A stretch of 64,000 bases of DNA from Amylibacter marinus. Its GTDB lineage: Bacteria; Pseudomonadota; Alphaproteobacteria; Rhodobacterales; Rhodobacteraceae. This document shows positions 25,914 to 35,368 of this stretch, one piece after another (within the stretch, counting starts at the first letter, position 1; the number at the start of each line of letters is the position of its first letter). The stretch spans positions 1 to 64,000 of the forward strand of contig NZ_BSNN01000008.1 of the NCBI RefSeq assembly GCF_030160015.1, given 5' to 3'. A program made the translations under genes and the position numbers. The notes below the pieces were generated by a model. It did not search any database, had not been told where the DNA came from, and was given only the letters and a program-made list of their open reading frames with translations.

Positions 25914-26683
25914 GCAGCACCTTCGAATTGAGCGCCCGTTTTGGCGCCGGTAATATAGGCCACGACATCCTGCCCATCCGTTTCTTTTACATCCAGATCC
26001 GCGACCATGCGCCCCCTGCGAAAGACTATGATACGATCCACCAAATCGAACACTTGGCGCATATTGTGGCTGACCAAGATCAGGCTCTCGCCCTGTTCTT
26101 TCAGGGTGCGCACGATATTTTCAACCTGTGCAGTCTCTTGTACCCCAAGCGCGGCTGTTGGCTCGTCCATGATCGTCAGTTTGGAGGCAAATGTTGCGGT
26201 GCGGGCGATGGCCACACATTGACGCTGTCCGCCCGACATATTGGCAATGCTGTTGCGAATATTTGGGATTTTCACCCCCGTTTTCACCAACCCCGCCATG
26301 GTGGATTCGCGCATGGCCTTATAATCAAGTATACGAAACGGTCCTAAGAAATTCCATTTGGTGGCCTCGCGACCCAAAAACAAATTGTCAGGCACATTCA
26401 AATCATCGGCCAAGGCCAAGGTTTGAAAAACTGTTTCTATCCCTGCTTCTCGGGCATCTAATGGGCCTGCGAAGTTGACCTCTTGGCCATCAAAAATCAC
26501 AGTACCACGGGTGCGTTGCTCTACCCCAGTAATTTGACGTACAAATGTAGACTTCCCCGCGCCATTATCGCCCATGATAGCCACATGTTCGCCACGGCGC
26601 AGGATGAAATCTGCATCTTCCAATGCATGTACCCCGCCGTAATGTTTGGTTAGGCCTTTGGTCTCTAAAATAATTCCAGACAT
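25910..26683 (-). CDS. Sugar ABC transporter ATP-binding protein (inositol)
   Basis: A 257-residue ABC ATPase with Walker A GDNGAGKSTF, signature MSGGQRQ and Walker B LTIMDEPTAAL. It has a single ABC domain, unlike the double-domain RbsA/MglA type, as in several alphaproteobacterial inositol and fructose importers. GGAGGAAAAGAT precedes ATG 26683, which excludes the longer frame to 26752. It lies between the permease and the DUF3329 protein and energises the importer. Confidence 0.9.
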   Translation of the reverse strand: MSGIILETKGLTKHYGGVHALEDADFILRRGEHVAIMGDNGAGKSTFVRQITGVEQRTRGTVIFDGQEVNFAGPLDAREAGIETVFQTLALADDLNVPDNLFLGREATKWNFLGPFRILDYKAMRESTMAGLVKTGVKIPNIRNSIANMSGGQRQCVAIARTATFASKLTIMDEPTAALGVQETAQVENIVRTLKEQGESLILVSHNMRQVFDLVDRIIVFRRGRMVADLDVKETDGQDVVAYITGAKTGAQFEGAA

Positions 26684-26696
26684 ATCTTTTCCTCCT

Positions 26697-27770
26697 TCAG
26701 GCGCGGCGCGCGGCGCGTTGTTGTTGCCATTGATCCAGCGCAACCGCGCCAACGATGATACAGCCTAGAACCATTTCTTGGTAATAGGCCCCAAGACGTA
26801 GGAAGGTGAAGCCAGAGGTGATAACCCCGATGATCAAAGCCCCGATAACGGTGCCTATTATCGATCCACGCCCGCCAAAGAGCGACACCCCCCCGATTAC
26901 GGCCATCGCGATGGCATCCAATTCATATGAAAGCCCCATGCCGGATTGCGCAGTTAGGTTTTTCGAGGTGAGAATGACGGCAGACAATCCAGCCAGCATT
27001 CCAGCAATCGCATAGACCAGAACTAAGTGGCGCGGCACATTGATACCAGACATACGGGCCGCAGCCTCGTTTGAGCCAATGGCGTAGGTGTGTTTCCCAT
27101 AAACTGTGTAATTCATGATCAGATGAAACAGCACTGCAAGCGACAGGAATATTATTACAGGCATCATGCCAGCACCAATAACCGCATAGGAGTCGGTGGG
27201 AAAAGATACAGGTTTGCCACTGGACCACCACTGGGCTACACCGCGAGCAAAGAGCATCATACCCAGTGTAGCGATAAAGGGTGGGATACGTGAGAATGCC
27301 ACCAATATTCCATTTATCATCCCCGCAAGCAGACCACAGCCAAGCCCCACAAAAATAGGTACAATAACGGGTAAATCTAGAAAGGCCGGCCCAAAGATTG
27401 CCTTGGGATTTGGATTACCATTGACCACAGAAACCTGTGCAAAACTCATGGCGATCATGGCCGTGGCCCCAAGAACCGAACCAGAAGACAAATCAATTCC
27501 AGCGGTGATGATGACCTGGGTCACCCCCAAGGCGATAATCCCAACAATGGCCACCTGAATGATGATAATTCGCAAACGCTGTTCGTTAAAAATACTGTCA
27601 AAGCGATCTTTGGTATCAAAAAGCAGGCTTTGCCCCATGAAGATTGCGCCCAACACTTCGAAGATGATGACAATCAAAATCAGAGCGCCCAGAACATTCA
27701 GCTCGTTTGGCCATTGCCGTTTTGATTTATCATAGGTCAGGCCGCCTATTCCGTGGCTTGTATCTGACAT
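26697..27770 (-). CDS. Sugar ABC transporter permease (inositol)
   Basis: A 357-residue RbsC-type permease with 8-10 membrane helices and the family signatures VIITAGIDLSSGSVLGATAM and AIAMAVIGGVSLFGGRGSI. The cytoplasmic N terminus is about 40 residues. GGGAGTAGGCAA precedes ATG 27770. It starts about 70 bases after the binding-protein gene and continues to the ATPase: order binding protein, permease, ATPase, DUF3329. Inositol as substrate is inferred from the adjacent iol operon and shared operator. Confidence 0.9.
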   Translation of the reverse strand: MSDTSHGIGGLTYDKSKRQWPNELNVLGALILIVIIFEVLGAIFMGQSLLFDTKDRFDSIFNEQRLRIIIIQVAIVGIIALGVTQVIITAGIDLSSGSVLGATAMIAMSFAQVSVVNGNPNPKAIFGPAFLDLPVIVPIFVGLGCGLLAGMINGILVAFSRIPPFIATLGMMLFARGVAQWWSSGKPVSFPTDSYAVIGAGMMPVIIFLSLAVLFHLIMNYTVYGKHTYAIGSNEAAARMSGINVPRHLVLVYAIAGMLAGLSAVILTSKNLTAQSGMGLSYELDAIAMAVIGGVSLFGGRGSIIGTVIGALIIGVITSGFTFLRLGAYYQEMVLGCIIVGAVALDQWQQQRAARRA

Positions 27771-27840
27771 TTGCCTACTCCCGGTAAAATTCAATGTAGT
27801 GCAGAGCACCTATTGGGTGCTCTGCGTTTGTATTGGGTTC

Positions 27841-28779
27841 CTAGTTTAGGAAATCACCGATGTTTTCAGGTGTTACCAATTTGAAGGGAATAAACACCGT
27901 TTTATCAACAGCTTCGCCTTTTGCCAATTTCAACGCCGTATCGATTGAACCAACACCTTGGCCAGCCAAATCTTGGAATACAGTCACGTCCATATCGCCA
28001 GCTTGCATCGCCAGAAGCGCATCAGAGGTTGCATCGACACCGCCAACGACGACATCGTCCATCGAGATGCCAGCGGCCTTCATTGCCTGGATCGCACCAA
28101 TAGCCATTTCGTCATTGTTGCCAAATACAGCGTCAAACTCTTCGCCAGACGAAATCCAGTTGGTCATCAAATCTTGTGCTTTGTCACGAGACCATTCAGC
28201 AGTTTGTTCATCAATAAGGGTGATGAAGTTACACATATCCATACCGATAACATCATGGAAATCCTTGGTACGTTGAACGGCAGCTTGATTGGACAGCTGG
28301 CCCATCAACAGATAGGCTTTCGCGCCGCCTGATTTTCCCTGAGCACGCAGATCTTGGCACATACGGAAGGCGGCCAATGTGCCGGATTCGATTTCATTTG
28401 AAGCAACAAATGCCTGACCATCAGGCAGGGTATCCATGTTAATCGGCTGGCGGTTTACATAGACTAGCGGTACGCCTGCGGATGCAGCGGCAGCTGACAT
28501 GGCTTCTGTAGCGTTGGTATCCACAGCATTCACAATGATTGCATCCACACCAGAGGCGATGAAGTTATTGATCTGATCCAGCTGTTTTGCCACATCGTCT
28601 GTTGCGTCTTCGACCTGTAGGCTAACACCCTCTAAGGTATCAGCATAATCTGTCATGCCGTTACGCATAACGGTTAGGCCGTTATCGTCAAAACGGGCTA
28701 CAGACACCCCAATTTGTTCCGCCAAGGCCGCAGAACCTAAGAGCGCCGTAAGACCAGCGGCTACGAAAAATTTCTTCAT
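27841..28779 (-). CDS. Periplasmic sugar-binding protein (inositol)
   Basis: A 312-residue RbsB-type binding protein. A signal peptide (MKKFFVAAGLTALLGSAALA) is cut before EQIGVSV. Two alpha/beta lobes are seen with IVNAVDTNATEAM, VFGNNDEMAIGAIQAM and VGGVDATSDAL, typical of pentose and inositol binding proteins. GGAGGAATGAC precedes the ATG at 28779. It is the first recognised gene of the importer operon. Confidence 0.9.
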   Translation of the reverse strand: MKKFFVAAGLTALLGSAALAEQIGVSVARFDDNGLTVMRNGMTDYADTLEGVSLQVEDATDDVAKQLDQINNFIASGVDAIIVNAVDTNATEAMSAAAASAGVPLVYVNRQPINMDTLPDGQAFVASNEIESGTLAAFRMCQDLRAQGKSGGAKAYLLMGQLSNQAAVQRTKDFHDVIGMDMCNFITLIDEQTAEWSRDKAQDLMTNWISSGEEFDAVFGNNDEMAIGAIQAMKAAGISMDDVVVGGVDATSDALLAMQAGDMDVTVFQDLAGQGVGSIDTALKLAKGEAVDKTVFIPFKLVTPENIGDFLN

Positions 28780-29087
28780 GTCATTCCTCCACAATATGTG
28801 CCCGGCGCACGGTTGAATACCGGGGCCTCTTTTCGAGGCAGTCATCAGGTGGGCAAAGCCCAAGCTATCTTAGCCGTTCCTGGCGATTTCGATTGGTAAC
28901 CCAGCAAGATGCGTCAACCTCTTGGCGGGTGAATTCAGATTGGGTTTGTTTTTTTGAACCCGCAGCAATTGCCTCCAACATCTGCGAACTTGTTGGGGTC
29001 ATGGTTAATATTTCGCAAACCCGAAACATCAATTCCCCCCTTAAACCCAGTTGATTCGAGATAATCCTACGTGAGCCCAAGCAATAT
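28780..29087. promoter_or_regulatory. Long leader before the inositol importer operon
   Basis: About 310 bases lie between the operator and the binding-protein start. It contains a possible 54-codon frame (listed separately), a GCCTC/GAGGC hairpin at 28825-28839 and a GGGC-AAA-GCCC stem at 28850-28860. The length suggests a structured 5' leader or a small leader gene. Confidence 0.45.
28865..29029 (-). CDS. Possible 54-residue leader protein
   Basis: ATG at 29029 follows GGGGGGAATTG, a strong ribosome site. The frame encodes MFRVCEILTMTPTSSQMLEA and a charged C-terminal half, with no family resemblance. The operator at 29088-29101 lies 59-72 bases upstream, the same distance as at iolD, which suggests that transcription starts just before this frame. 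The peptide could be real or the ribosome site fortuitous. Confidence 0.3.
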   Translation of the reverse strand: MFRVCEILTMTPTSSQMLEAIAAGSKKQTQSEFTRQEVDASCWVTNRNRQERLR

Positions 29088-29101
29088 TGCAACCGGTTGC
29101 A
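29088..29101. promoter_or_regulatory. LacI-type operator before the inositol importer
   Basis: TGCAACCGGTTGCA, a perfect 14-bp palindrome with a central CG, the classic LacI-family form. It is shared with 38405-38422 and, with one mismatch, with 25603-25616. Confidence 0.75.
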
Positions 29102-29392
29102 TTATTGGTGGCACGCACTTGGATCCCACCAATCAAGCCAATTCCATATCTCACAACAGGTTTCATCACATTGGTGTCGAAAACTGGCACCAAAGATCAC
29201 TGGCACGAAAACGCCGGCAATGGTTTGAATTTTTTGGGAATTCATAAGCTTGCAACACCGCAATCCGCTGGATGGAATCCAGGGGTGGCCCCTGTGCGAC
29301 CTAGTATCGTCAATTGATGTGAAGACGAAAATTATATCTGTAATTTATCGGCACAGATTATAATAGCGGGCGAAATCTCTGCGTGATGCGCC
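29102..29392. other. Spacer between inositol and isethionate clusters
   Basis: About 290 bases with no gene seen. It marks the left junction of the isethionate cluster with the inositol regulon. No repeats or mobile-element ends were noticed. Confidence 0.4.
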
Positions 29393-30172
29393 CTAGTCTT
29401 CCTCCGTCAATAGGCTAGACAAGCGCGCGGCGGCAGCCTGAAGCTTGTCGACATGGCCCAGCGCCATTTCAAACGACACCCGCTGTGTTGGGGCGTGAAA
29501 AGACAATGTGGAAACCAAACGTTCGCCATCAACTTTTATCGGGACTGCAACCCCGACCATACCATCCATAAACTCGCCTGTATCTGTTGCATAACCTTGG
29601 GTGCGGATCTTCTGAATTTCGCGCACTAGCTTATCAGGGTCGGTTTGGGTTGCGTCGGTTTTGGCGTCTAGATCGGTGGATTTCACGTAATTGCGCAGAT
29701 GGCGTTGATCTAGACTGCTAAGGTACATTTTCCCACTGGCAGTACAATAAAAGGGGACGCGGGTGCCCACCGGCAATTGAATGCGCAGAGGCCATTTGCT
29801 TTCTACGCGATCCAGATAAATCATCGTGTCCCGATCTGGAATAGCGATATTACAAGTTTCGCCAATCTCCTCTGCCAGCTTGCCCAAGATCGCAGTGCGC
29901 GCCGTGCGGATGCGCAACGAAGAAAGGATACCTGTGGACATCTTACGCAGACGAAGGCCGGGGGAATACCCCCGGCCATCTATTTCTCGTTGAATAAACC
30001 CTTGCTCTTCTAGGGTGTTAAACAGGCGATGTATGGTGGGTTTAGGCAGGTTCAGCTCTTGATTAACCTCGGTTGGGGTCACCGGAACCCCTGCCCGTGC
30101 CATAGATTCCAAAACGATCAACAAGCGCAGATTTGTTGGGATAGCCCCCTCTGCTCCAGAACCTTCAACCAT
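29393..30172 (-). CDS. iseR: IclR-family regulator, likely isethionate regulator
   Basis: A 259-residue IclR protein: winged helix at about 15-75 (VPVTPTEVNQELNLPKPTIH, then RLFNTLEEQGFIQRE) and an effector domain with IPDRDTMIYLDRVES, GTRVPFYCTASGKMYL and GYATDTGEFMDGMVGVAVPI. It is the last gene of the leftward TRAP operon, 27 bases after the large permease. IclR regulators accompany isethionate gene sets (IseR), which fits this neighbourhood. GAGGCGAAT precedes the ATG. Confidence 0.78.
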   Translation of the reverse strand: MVEGSGAEGAIPTNLRLLIVLESMARAGVPVTPTEVNQELNLPKPTIHRLFNTLEEQGFIQREIDGRGYSPGLRLRKMSTGILSSLRIRTARTAILGKLAEEIGETCNIAIPDRDTMIYLDRVESKWPLRIQLPVGTRVPFYCTASGKMYLSSLDQRHLRNYVKSTDLDAKTDATQTDPDKLVREIQKIRTQGYATDTGEFMDGMVGVAVPIKVDGERLVSTLSFHAPTQRVSFEMALGHVDKLQAAAARLSSLLTEED

Positions 30173-30199
30173 ATTCGCCTCGTATCCATTTTACCAATA

Positions 30200-31561
30200 T
30201 TAGCCCGATGGAATTAGCATTGTCGAGAGCGCGGGCACAAGGGCTACAATGAACCAAACGCTGAGCAAGGCCAACAGATAAGGGATTGTATAGCGCAACA
30301 GCCGGAAATAAGGCACACCCGTCACACCCGAGGCCACATAAAGGTTAAGCCCATAAGGGGGTGTGATAAATCCGATAGATGCCCCGACCAAGAAGATCAC
30401 GCCAAACTGCACCGGCTCCACCCCAACGGAATGGGCGATAGGGGCCAAAATCGGCGCAAGGATAATGGTCACCGGGAGGCTCTCTAAAACCATGCCCGCC
30501 ACGAAAACGATCGCCATAGATGTGAACAGTATTGCGTAATACCCACCCATCCCTAGGACGAAGTTCCCGATGATTTCTTGGGCACCAAGAACCGACAGAA
30601 TTTGTTGCATCACCACTGAAACCGCGATCAAGGGCGCAAGAATGCCCGCGATCTGTGCAGAGCGCATAGTAATTGACGGAAGTTCACGTGGGCCAAACCC
30701 CTTGACCACCAGATACTCGCTGACGCTGCGTTCCTTGAAATCACGATCCTCGGATGGAGAACCCATCATCTTGAAAATCGGTAGGCTAACAAAGCCCACA
30801 ATGATACAGAACCCCACAGTTACACCAGCGGCCTCGGTTGGCGAGAATTTACCAGTGTAAATACCCCATAGCACCAATCCAATTGCGAAAAACCCTAGCC
30901 AAGCACCAACGGCAGTTTTCATCACACGGCCAAACTCCAGCTTGATCAGGTAGCCCCAGCCATTGCGTGTACAAATTACAAAAGCAACAAGCATCATCGC
31001 ACCTACCATCATTGCCCCAGGAATAATCCCAGCCACGAACAATTCGGAGATAGGCAAGTTCAACAGGAATCCGTACACGATAAAGATAATCGATGGGGGA
31101 ATGATAATCCCTACGGTTCCACCAGCGGCGGCAGTGGCCGCAGAGAAGCGTTCGTCATATCCGCCCTTGACCATTTCGGGATGCAGCATCGATCCGATAG
31201 TAGCAGTTGTGGCCGAATTTGAACCCGAGATCGCAGCGAACAATCCACAGGCCCCAAGGCTGGCCATGGCCAGACCTCCGCGCAACCAACCAAGGCAAGC
31301 ATAGGCAAAATCCGACAATCGGCGCGCGATGCCCGATCTGTTGATCAGATCCCCCGTTAGGATGAAAAGCGGCATGGCCAGCAAGGCAAAGCCATCGGTA
31401 AAAACATCCGCAAGCGCAGAACCTGTATTAATAAGCGGAAGGCCTAGCACGAAGCTCATGCCAATTACCCAATATCCGATCACCAAGAAAACCGGCACGC
31501 CGAGCATAAACAGCACGGTAACACCGATTGATAATAATGTGGTCCAAGATCCATCTGTCAT
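30200..31561 (-). CDS. iseM: TRAP transporter large permease (isethionate)
   Basis: A 453-residue DctM-type permease with about 12 membrane helices and the family motifs MPLFILTGDLINRSGIARRL, ISGSNSATTATIGSMLHPEM and GIIIPPSIIFIVYG. GAGGATAACG precedes ATG 31561; the longer frame to 31585 uses TTG and overlaps the previous gene. With the small permease and binding protein it forms a sodium-driven importer, and the adjacent iseJ-xsc genes indicate isethionate as substrate. Confidence 0.85.
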   Translation of the reverse strand: MTDGSWTTLLSIGVTVLFMLGVPVFLVIGYWVIGMSFVLGLPLINTGSALADVFTDGFALLAMPLFILTGDLINRSGIARRLSDFAYACLGWLRGGLAMASLGACGLFAAISGSNSATTATIGSMLHPEMVKGGYDERFSAATAAAGGTVGIIIPPSIIFIVYGFLLNLPISELFVAGIIPGAMMVGAMMLVAFVICTRNGWGYLIKLEFGRVMKTAVGAWLGFFAIGLVLWGIYTGKFSPTEAAGVTVGFCIIVGFVSLPIFKMMGSPSEDRDFKERSVSEYLVVKGFGPRELPSITMRSAQIAGILAPLIAVSVVMQQILSVLGAQEIIGNFVLGMGGYYAILFTSMAIVFVAGMVLESLPVTIILAPILAPIAHSVGVEPVQFGVIFLVGASIGFITPPYGLNLYVASGVTGVPYFRLLRYTIPYLLALLSVWFIVALVPALSTMLIPSG

Positions 31562-31571
31562 ATCGTTATCC

Positions 31572-32240
31572 TCAATCTGAACCAATTGCGACAGGCTTAA
31601 TCAGCACTTCACCGGCGCGTAGGTTTTTAAAATCAATCAACCAGTTTTCCATGGCCCGTGCGGTAACAAGCAAGAAGCTAATCGGAACCGATACAAGGAA
31701 CCACCACTGTAGGACATTGTCTGTTCCCAGTAGTATTTGGAAATTAGCGGCAGAATTTGCGGCCACTTGGGTAGACGTGACAATCACAATCCACGAGAAT
31801 CCAATCCACAAGATGGCATCCAGAGACAAGCATGTGAATTGCAACGGGCGCGGCATATTCATGCGAAACTCGGAGAACGATAGATGCGTGCGCAGCTTCA
31901 CGTTATAGGCACATCCTGCCCATGTCATAATCAGGAACAGGAACGGTGGCAAAGTGGTCGACCAAGGCGCCTGAACATTCAGAATAAATCTGCGAAAGAC
32001 TTCTACAAAGATAATAGCGCCTATCAGTAAGTAAGTCGAAACCATCACTGTGGATTCAAATTTGCGCTCGATCCAAGGTACATAGCGATAGATCGCCACG
32101 ATCAATGCACCCCCAAATAGGGTTGCAAATGCCCCGACCACCCATGCGGCATTGGTTTTAAGCGACTCGCTGATCATCCATGCATCATTCGATAGAACTG
32201 CGCTGAATATCTCTGCGATCTCGTTAGCAATAGTTGTCAT
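31572..32240 (-). CDS. iseL: TRAP transporter small permease (isethionate)
   Basis: A 222-residue DctQ-type protein with four to five membrane helices (about 35-55, 68-90, 105-120, 140-165, 180-200). It is longer than the usual 160-180 residues because of an extra N-terminal segment of about 50 residues. It lies between the binding protein and the large permease, 10 bases before the latter. Confidence 0.8.
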   Translation of the reverse strand: MTTIANEIAEIFSAVLSNDAWMISESLKTNAAWVVGAFATLFGGALIVAIYRYVPWIERKFESTVMVSTYLLIGAIIFVEVFRRFILNVQAPWSTTLPPFLFLIMTWAGCAYNVKLRTHLSFSEFRMNMPRPLQFTCLSLDAILWIGFSWIVIVTSTQVAANSAANFQILLGTDNVLQWWFLVSVPISFLLVTARAMENWLIDFKNLRAGEVLIKPVAIGSD

Positions 32241-32291
32241 AATCCGTCTCCTCCCTGAGACCGACCGTAGCGTAATACAGCTGTAAATAGA

Positions 32292-32325
32292 TTAAAAAAG
32301 CGACGGCAGGTCATAACCTGCCGTC
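32292..32325 (-). terminator. Attenuating terminator between iseK and iseL
   Basis: On the minus strand a perfect 10-bp stem (GACGGCAGGT, loop TATG, ACCTGCCGTC; 32325-32302) is followed by GCTTTTTT. It lies directly after the binding-protein gene and before the permeases, so it should raise binding-protein mRNA over permease mRNA, a common TRAP arrangement. Confidence 0.85.
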
Positions 32326-32336
32326 CTCCAAGGGGA

Positions 32337-33569
32337 TTAACCCTTCCACCAGCGACGTGGCTCCACGTTTTCTGGTTTCATATCCGCTGGCACTTCTCGT
32401 GCAATGCGGTGCAGTTCAGTATAGGTATCAAGCCCGCCAGCCCAGTTATTGAGCCGCTCGCGCCATTGCGCCCATGGCTCTGGATTGTATTCTGGCGAAC
32501 ACATTTCCTCGGCCATTTTGATTTGATCATCTGCTAGGAATGCTGGGCGTACATTGTGTTCATCGAACAATGTGCCAGGCATAACCGGATCAGAGAACCC
32601 TACGGTTTTAACCAAGGCTGCCTCGTTGGCGGCCTGTACATGCACCTGTGCCAGATAAGACGATTCCATAACCGCATCCTGCAAATGACCATCCAAGCTG
32701 TCGAAAACCTTGGCAGACATAGAGGTGTGCTCAGTACCACAGAAGAAACGCAGATCAACCGATTGCGAAACAACAGGTGACATATTGGCATATGCCACGG
32801 CTGACGCCCATGTTTCCGCGCCGTCGATCAAGCCAGTTTTCAGACCATCAAGCGTTTCTTCCCATGCAACAGGAACAGGGTTTAGGTTCAACAATTGCAT
32901 CGCGATACGACCCAATTGGGTGCCGGTCACGCGGTTTTTGGTGCCAAATAACTCTTCCAGTTTGGTAACTGTTGGTTTCTCTGCAAAGTTTTGGCCCATT
33001 TGCAGACCACGCAATTCACAATGGCTGAACAAGAATTTCAGACCGTGGCGTTTTTCCAACGGCTCGCGCAGAATCTTGTTAGATTCCGGGCTGTATAGGA
33101 AATGATATTGTGATGCACGCCCCGGGAATACATAGGCATAATCCAGCACGTTTAGATAGGGCGCACCGCCAGCAGAGTTTTGAGTAGAGGCTGCATAAAT
33201 GTCGACAATCCCGTTTTGGGTTTTCTCGACACAGGACAGCTGACCACAGATTTGATTATCGCCAATAAACTCTACGCGGATTTCGCCATCTGTGCGTTCC
33301 TCTAGATCGCGGGCAAATTCCAATGCACCAGCACGTTCAATCAACAAGTTGCGCGCATTAAACCCCGAGGCACCAAATTTCAGCGTGTGCTTTGCAGGTT
33401 TCTTGAACCGCTTGTCATAGGTCGATTCGGCCGCCGCCGCCAAGGACGGCAGTGTGGCAACACCAGCAACAGAACCGGCCGCCAACAATGTGGACGACAT
33501 CCCGTAAGTGCCCGTTAAGCGAAGTAAATCCCGCCGGGAAATCCCCGCTAGTTTATCTGAAACTTTCAT
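32337..33569 (-). CDS. iseK: TRAP transporter substrate-binding protein (isethionate)
   Basis: A 410-residue DctP protein with a twin-arginine signal (GISRRDLLRLTGTYG, then a hydrophobic stretch ending in AAAAE near 48). The mature part shows the DctP fold: LEFARDLEERTDGEIRVEFIG, a probable substrate-carboxylate/sulfonate Arg in the NRVTGTQLGRIAMQLL region, and LDGLKTGLIDGAETW. Export by Tat rather than Sec is less usual. GGAGGAATGC precedes the ATG. First gene of the leftward transporter operon, divergent from iseJ. Confidence 0.83.
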   Translation of the reverse strand: MKVSDKLAGISRRDLLRLTGTYGMSSTLLAAGSVAGVATLPSLAAAAESTYDKRFKKPAKHTLKFGASGFNARNLLIERAGALEFARDLEERTDGEIRVEFIGDNQICGQLSCVEKTQNGIVDIYAASTQNSAGGAPYLNVLDYAYVFPGRASQYHFLYSPESNKILREPLEKRHGLKFLFSHCELRGLQMGQNFAEKPTVTKLEELFGTKNRVTGTQLGRIAMQLLNLNPVPVAWEETLDGLKTGLIDGAETWASAVAYANMSPVVSQSVDLRFFCGTEHTSMSAKVFDSLDGHLQDAVMESSYLAQVHVQAANEAALVKTVGFSDPVMPGTLFDEHNVRPAFLADDQIKMAEEMCSPEYNPEPWAQWRERLNNWAGGLDTYTELHRIAREVPADMKPENVEPRRWWKG

Positions 33570-33624
33570 GCATTCCTCCTCTGCATAGTTTATTTTCTCA
33601 TTTTTGAGACTTGCAGTATCATTA

Positions 33625-33636
33625 ATAATCGATTAT
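33625..33636. promoter_or_regulatory. Palindrome between divergent iseK and iseJ
   Basis: ATAATCGATTAT is a perfect 12-bp palindrome, centrally placed in the 128-base divergent spacer. It is a reasonable site for the IclR regulator encoded in the same cluster. AT-rich palindromes of this size can arise by chance, so confidence is moderate. Confidence 0.45.
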
Positions 33637-33697
33637 CGTTAATTGCGCAAGAAAAACTTATTTTCAGCCAATATGCAGACGTCGAGGGAGCGAAGTA

Positions 33698-35311
33698 ATG
33701 CAATCAAGGAATACGGATTATATCGTGATCGGTGGCGGTTCTGCGGGCTGTGTTTTAGCGAATCGCCTTAGCGAAAGCCCAAAAAATAATGTAACCCTGC
33801 TAGAGGCGGGCCCGCGCGATTGGAATCCGTGGATTCATGTGCCGGTGGGGTATTTCAAAACTATGCATAACCCATCGGTGGACTGGTGTTATCGCACCGA
33901 ACCTGATTCAGGTTTGAATGGGAGATCTATCGATTGGCCCCGCGGTAAGGTCCTTGGCGGGTCATCTTCGTTGAACGGGTTGTTATATGTGCGTGGTCAA
34001 GCAGAAGATTATGACCGCTGGCGCCAAATGGGAAACCAAGGCTGGGGATGGGATGATGTTTTACCCCTCTTTAAACGTAGCGAAGACCAAGAACGCGGAG
34101 CAGATGAATATCACGCAACCGGCGGTGGGCTTTCGGTTTCGAATATGCGATTGCAACGCCCGATCTGCGATGCTTGGGTCGCGGCAGCGCAGGCGGCAGG
34201 ATATCCTTATAATCCCGATTACAATGGTAATCAGCAAGAAGGTGTTGGGTATTTCCAGCTCACGACCCGCAAGGGGAGGCGCTGCTCTTCGGCCGTCGCC
34301 TTTCTGAACCCTGCGCGAAAACGGCCCAACCTGAACATCATAACCAATGCACAGGTTCAAAAGATCCTCATCGAAGAAGGGCGCGCCACCGGGGTGATTT
34401 ACCAAGATAAGGCTGGACGTGATCATAGCCTTCAGGCCAATCGCGAGATTGTTCTCTCTTCGGGGGCATTGGGTTCACCGCAGGTTTTGATGCTATCTGG
34501 TATTGGTGACCCCGAGCATTTGAAAGAACACGGTATCGGTATTGTTGCCGATCTGCCCGCCGTTGGCAAAAACATGCAAGACCACCTTCAGGCGCGATTG
34601 GTATTTAAATGCAATGAACCCACCCTAAATGACGAGGTTCGCAGCGTATTTAATCAAGCCCGCATTGCCGCCAAGTACGCCCTGTTTCGCGCAGGCCCGA
34701 TGACCATGGCCGCCAGCTTGGCTGTTGGATTTATGAAAACCGGCCCGCATGTAGATACGCCAGATATTCAATTCCATGTACAACCGTGGTCGGCAGACAG
34801 CCCAGGCGAAGGTGTGCATCCCTTCTCGGCCTTTACCATGTCTGTATGCCAACTACGCCCAGAAAGCCGCGGTGAGCTAAAACTGAAAAGTGCAAACGCC
34901 AAGGATAAAATCAAGATACACCCCAACTACCTATCTACCGATCTGGATTGCCGCACACTTGTAGAAGGTGTGAAAATCGCCCGCAGAATCGCCCGTCATG
35001 CTCCGCTTGTAGGCAAAATTTCCGAAGAATTCCGCCCCACCAAGGAGCTGGATATAGATGATTACGAGGGCACATTGAATTGGGCGCGCAATCATTCCTC
35101 CTCGATTTATCACCCCACGGGTACCTGTAAAATGGGCACAGGGCCAAACACGGTGGTCGATGCGCGCCTGCGGGTTCATGGCATTCAAGGACTTCGGGTC
35201 GCCGATTGCTCGATCATGCCCGAGATCGTTTCAGGCAACACAAATGCCCCCGCAATAATGATTGGCGAAAAGGCCAGCCAGATGATTCTGGAGGATGCGG
35301 CAACCGCCTAA
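33698..35311 (+). CDS. iseJ: GMC oxidoreductase, likely isethionate dehydrogenase
   Basis: A 537-residue flavoprotein of the choline-dehydrogenase type. FAD site GGGSAGCVLANRL at about 12-24, GMC signature RGKVLGGSSSLNGLLYVRG, and GALGSPQVLMLSGIG. The catalytic His lies in HPTGTCKMG near the C terminus. In an operon with xsc and beside a TRAP importer and IclR gene, this matches IseJ, which oxidises isethionate to sulfoacetaldehyde. By sequence alone it could be another alcohol dehydrogenase; context makes isethionate the best guess. Confidence 0.82.
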   Translation: MQSRNTDYIVIGGGSAGCVLANRLSESPKNNVTLLEAGPRDWNPWIHVPVGYFKTMHNPSVDWCYRTEPDSGLNGRSIDWPRGKVLGGSSSLNGLLYVRGQAEDYDRWRQMGNQGWGWDDVLPLFKRSEDQERGADEYHATGGGLSVSNMRLQRPICDAWVAAAQAAGYPYNPDYNGNQQEGVGYFQLTTRKGRRCSSAVAFLNPARKRPNLNIITNAQVQKILIEEGRATGVIYQDKAGRDHSLQANREIVLSSGALGSPQVLMLSGIGDPEHLKEHGIGIVADLPAVGKNMQDHLQARLVFKCNEPTLNDEVRSVFNQARIAAKYALFRAGPMTMAASLAVGFMKTGPHVDTPDIQFHVQPWSADSPGEGVHPFSAFTMSVCQLRPESRGELKLKSANAKDKIKIHPNYLSTDLDCRTLVEGVKIARRIARHAPLVGKISEEFRPTKELDIDDYEGTLNWARNHSSSIYHPTGTCKMGTGPNTVVDARLRVHGIQGLRVADCSIMPEIVSGNTNAPAIMIGEKASQMILEDAATA

Positions 35312-35368
35312 TCCCCCGCAACGGTGCCGTGCATCTATTTAGTTAACCAGAGTATCAGGAGATCTCCG

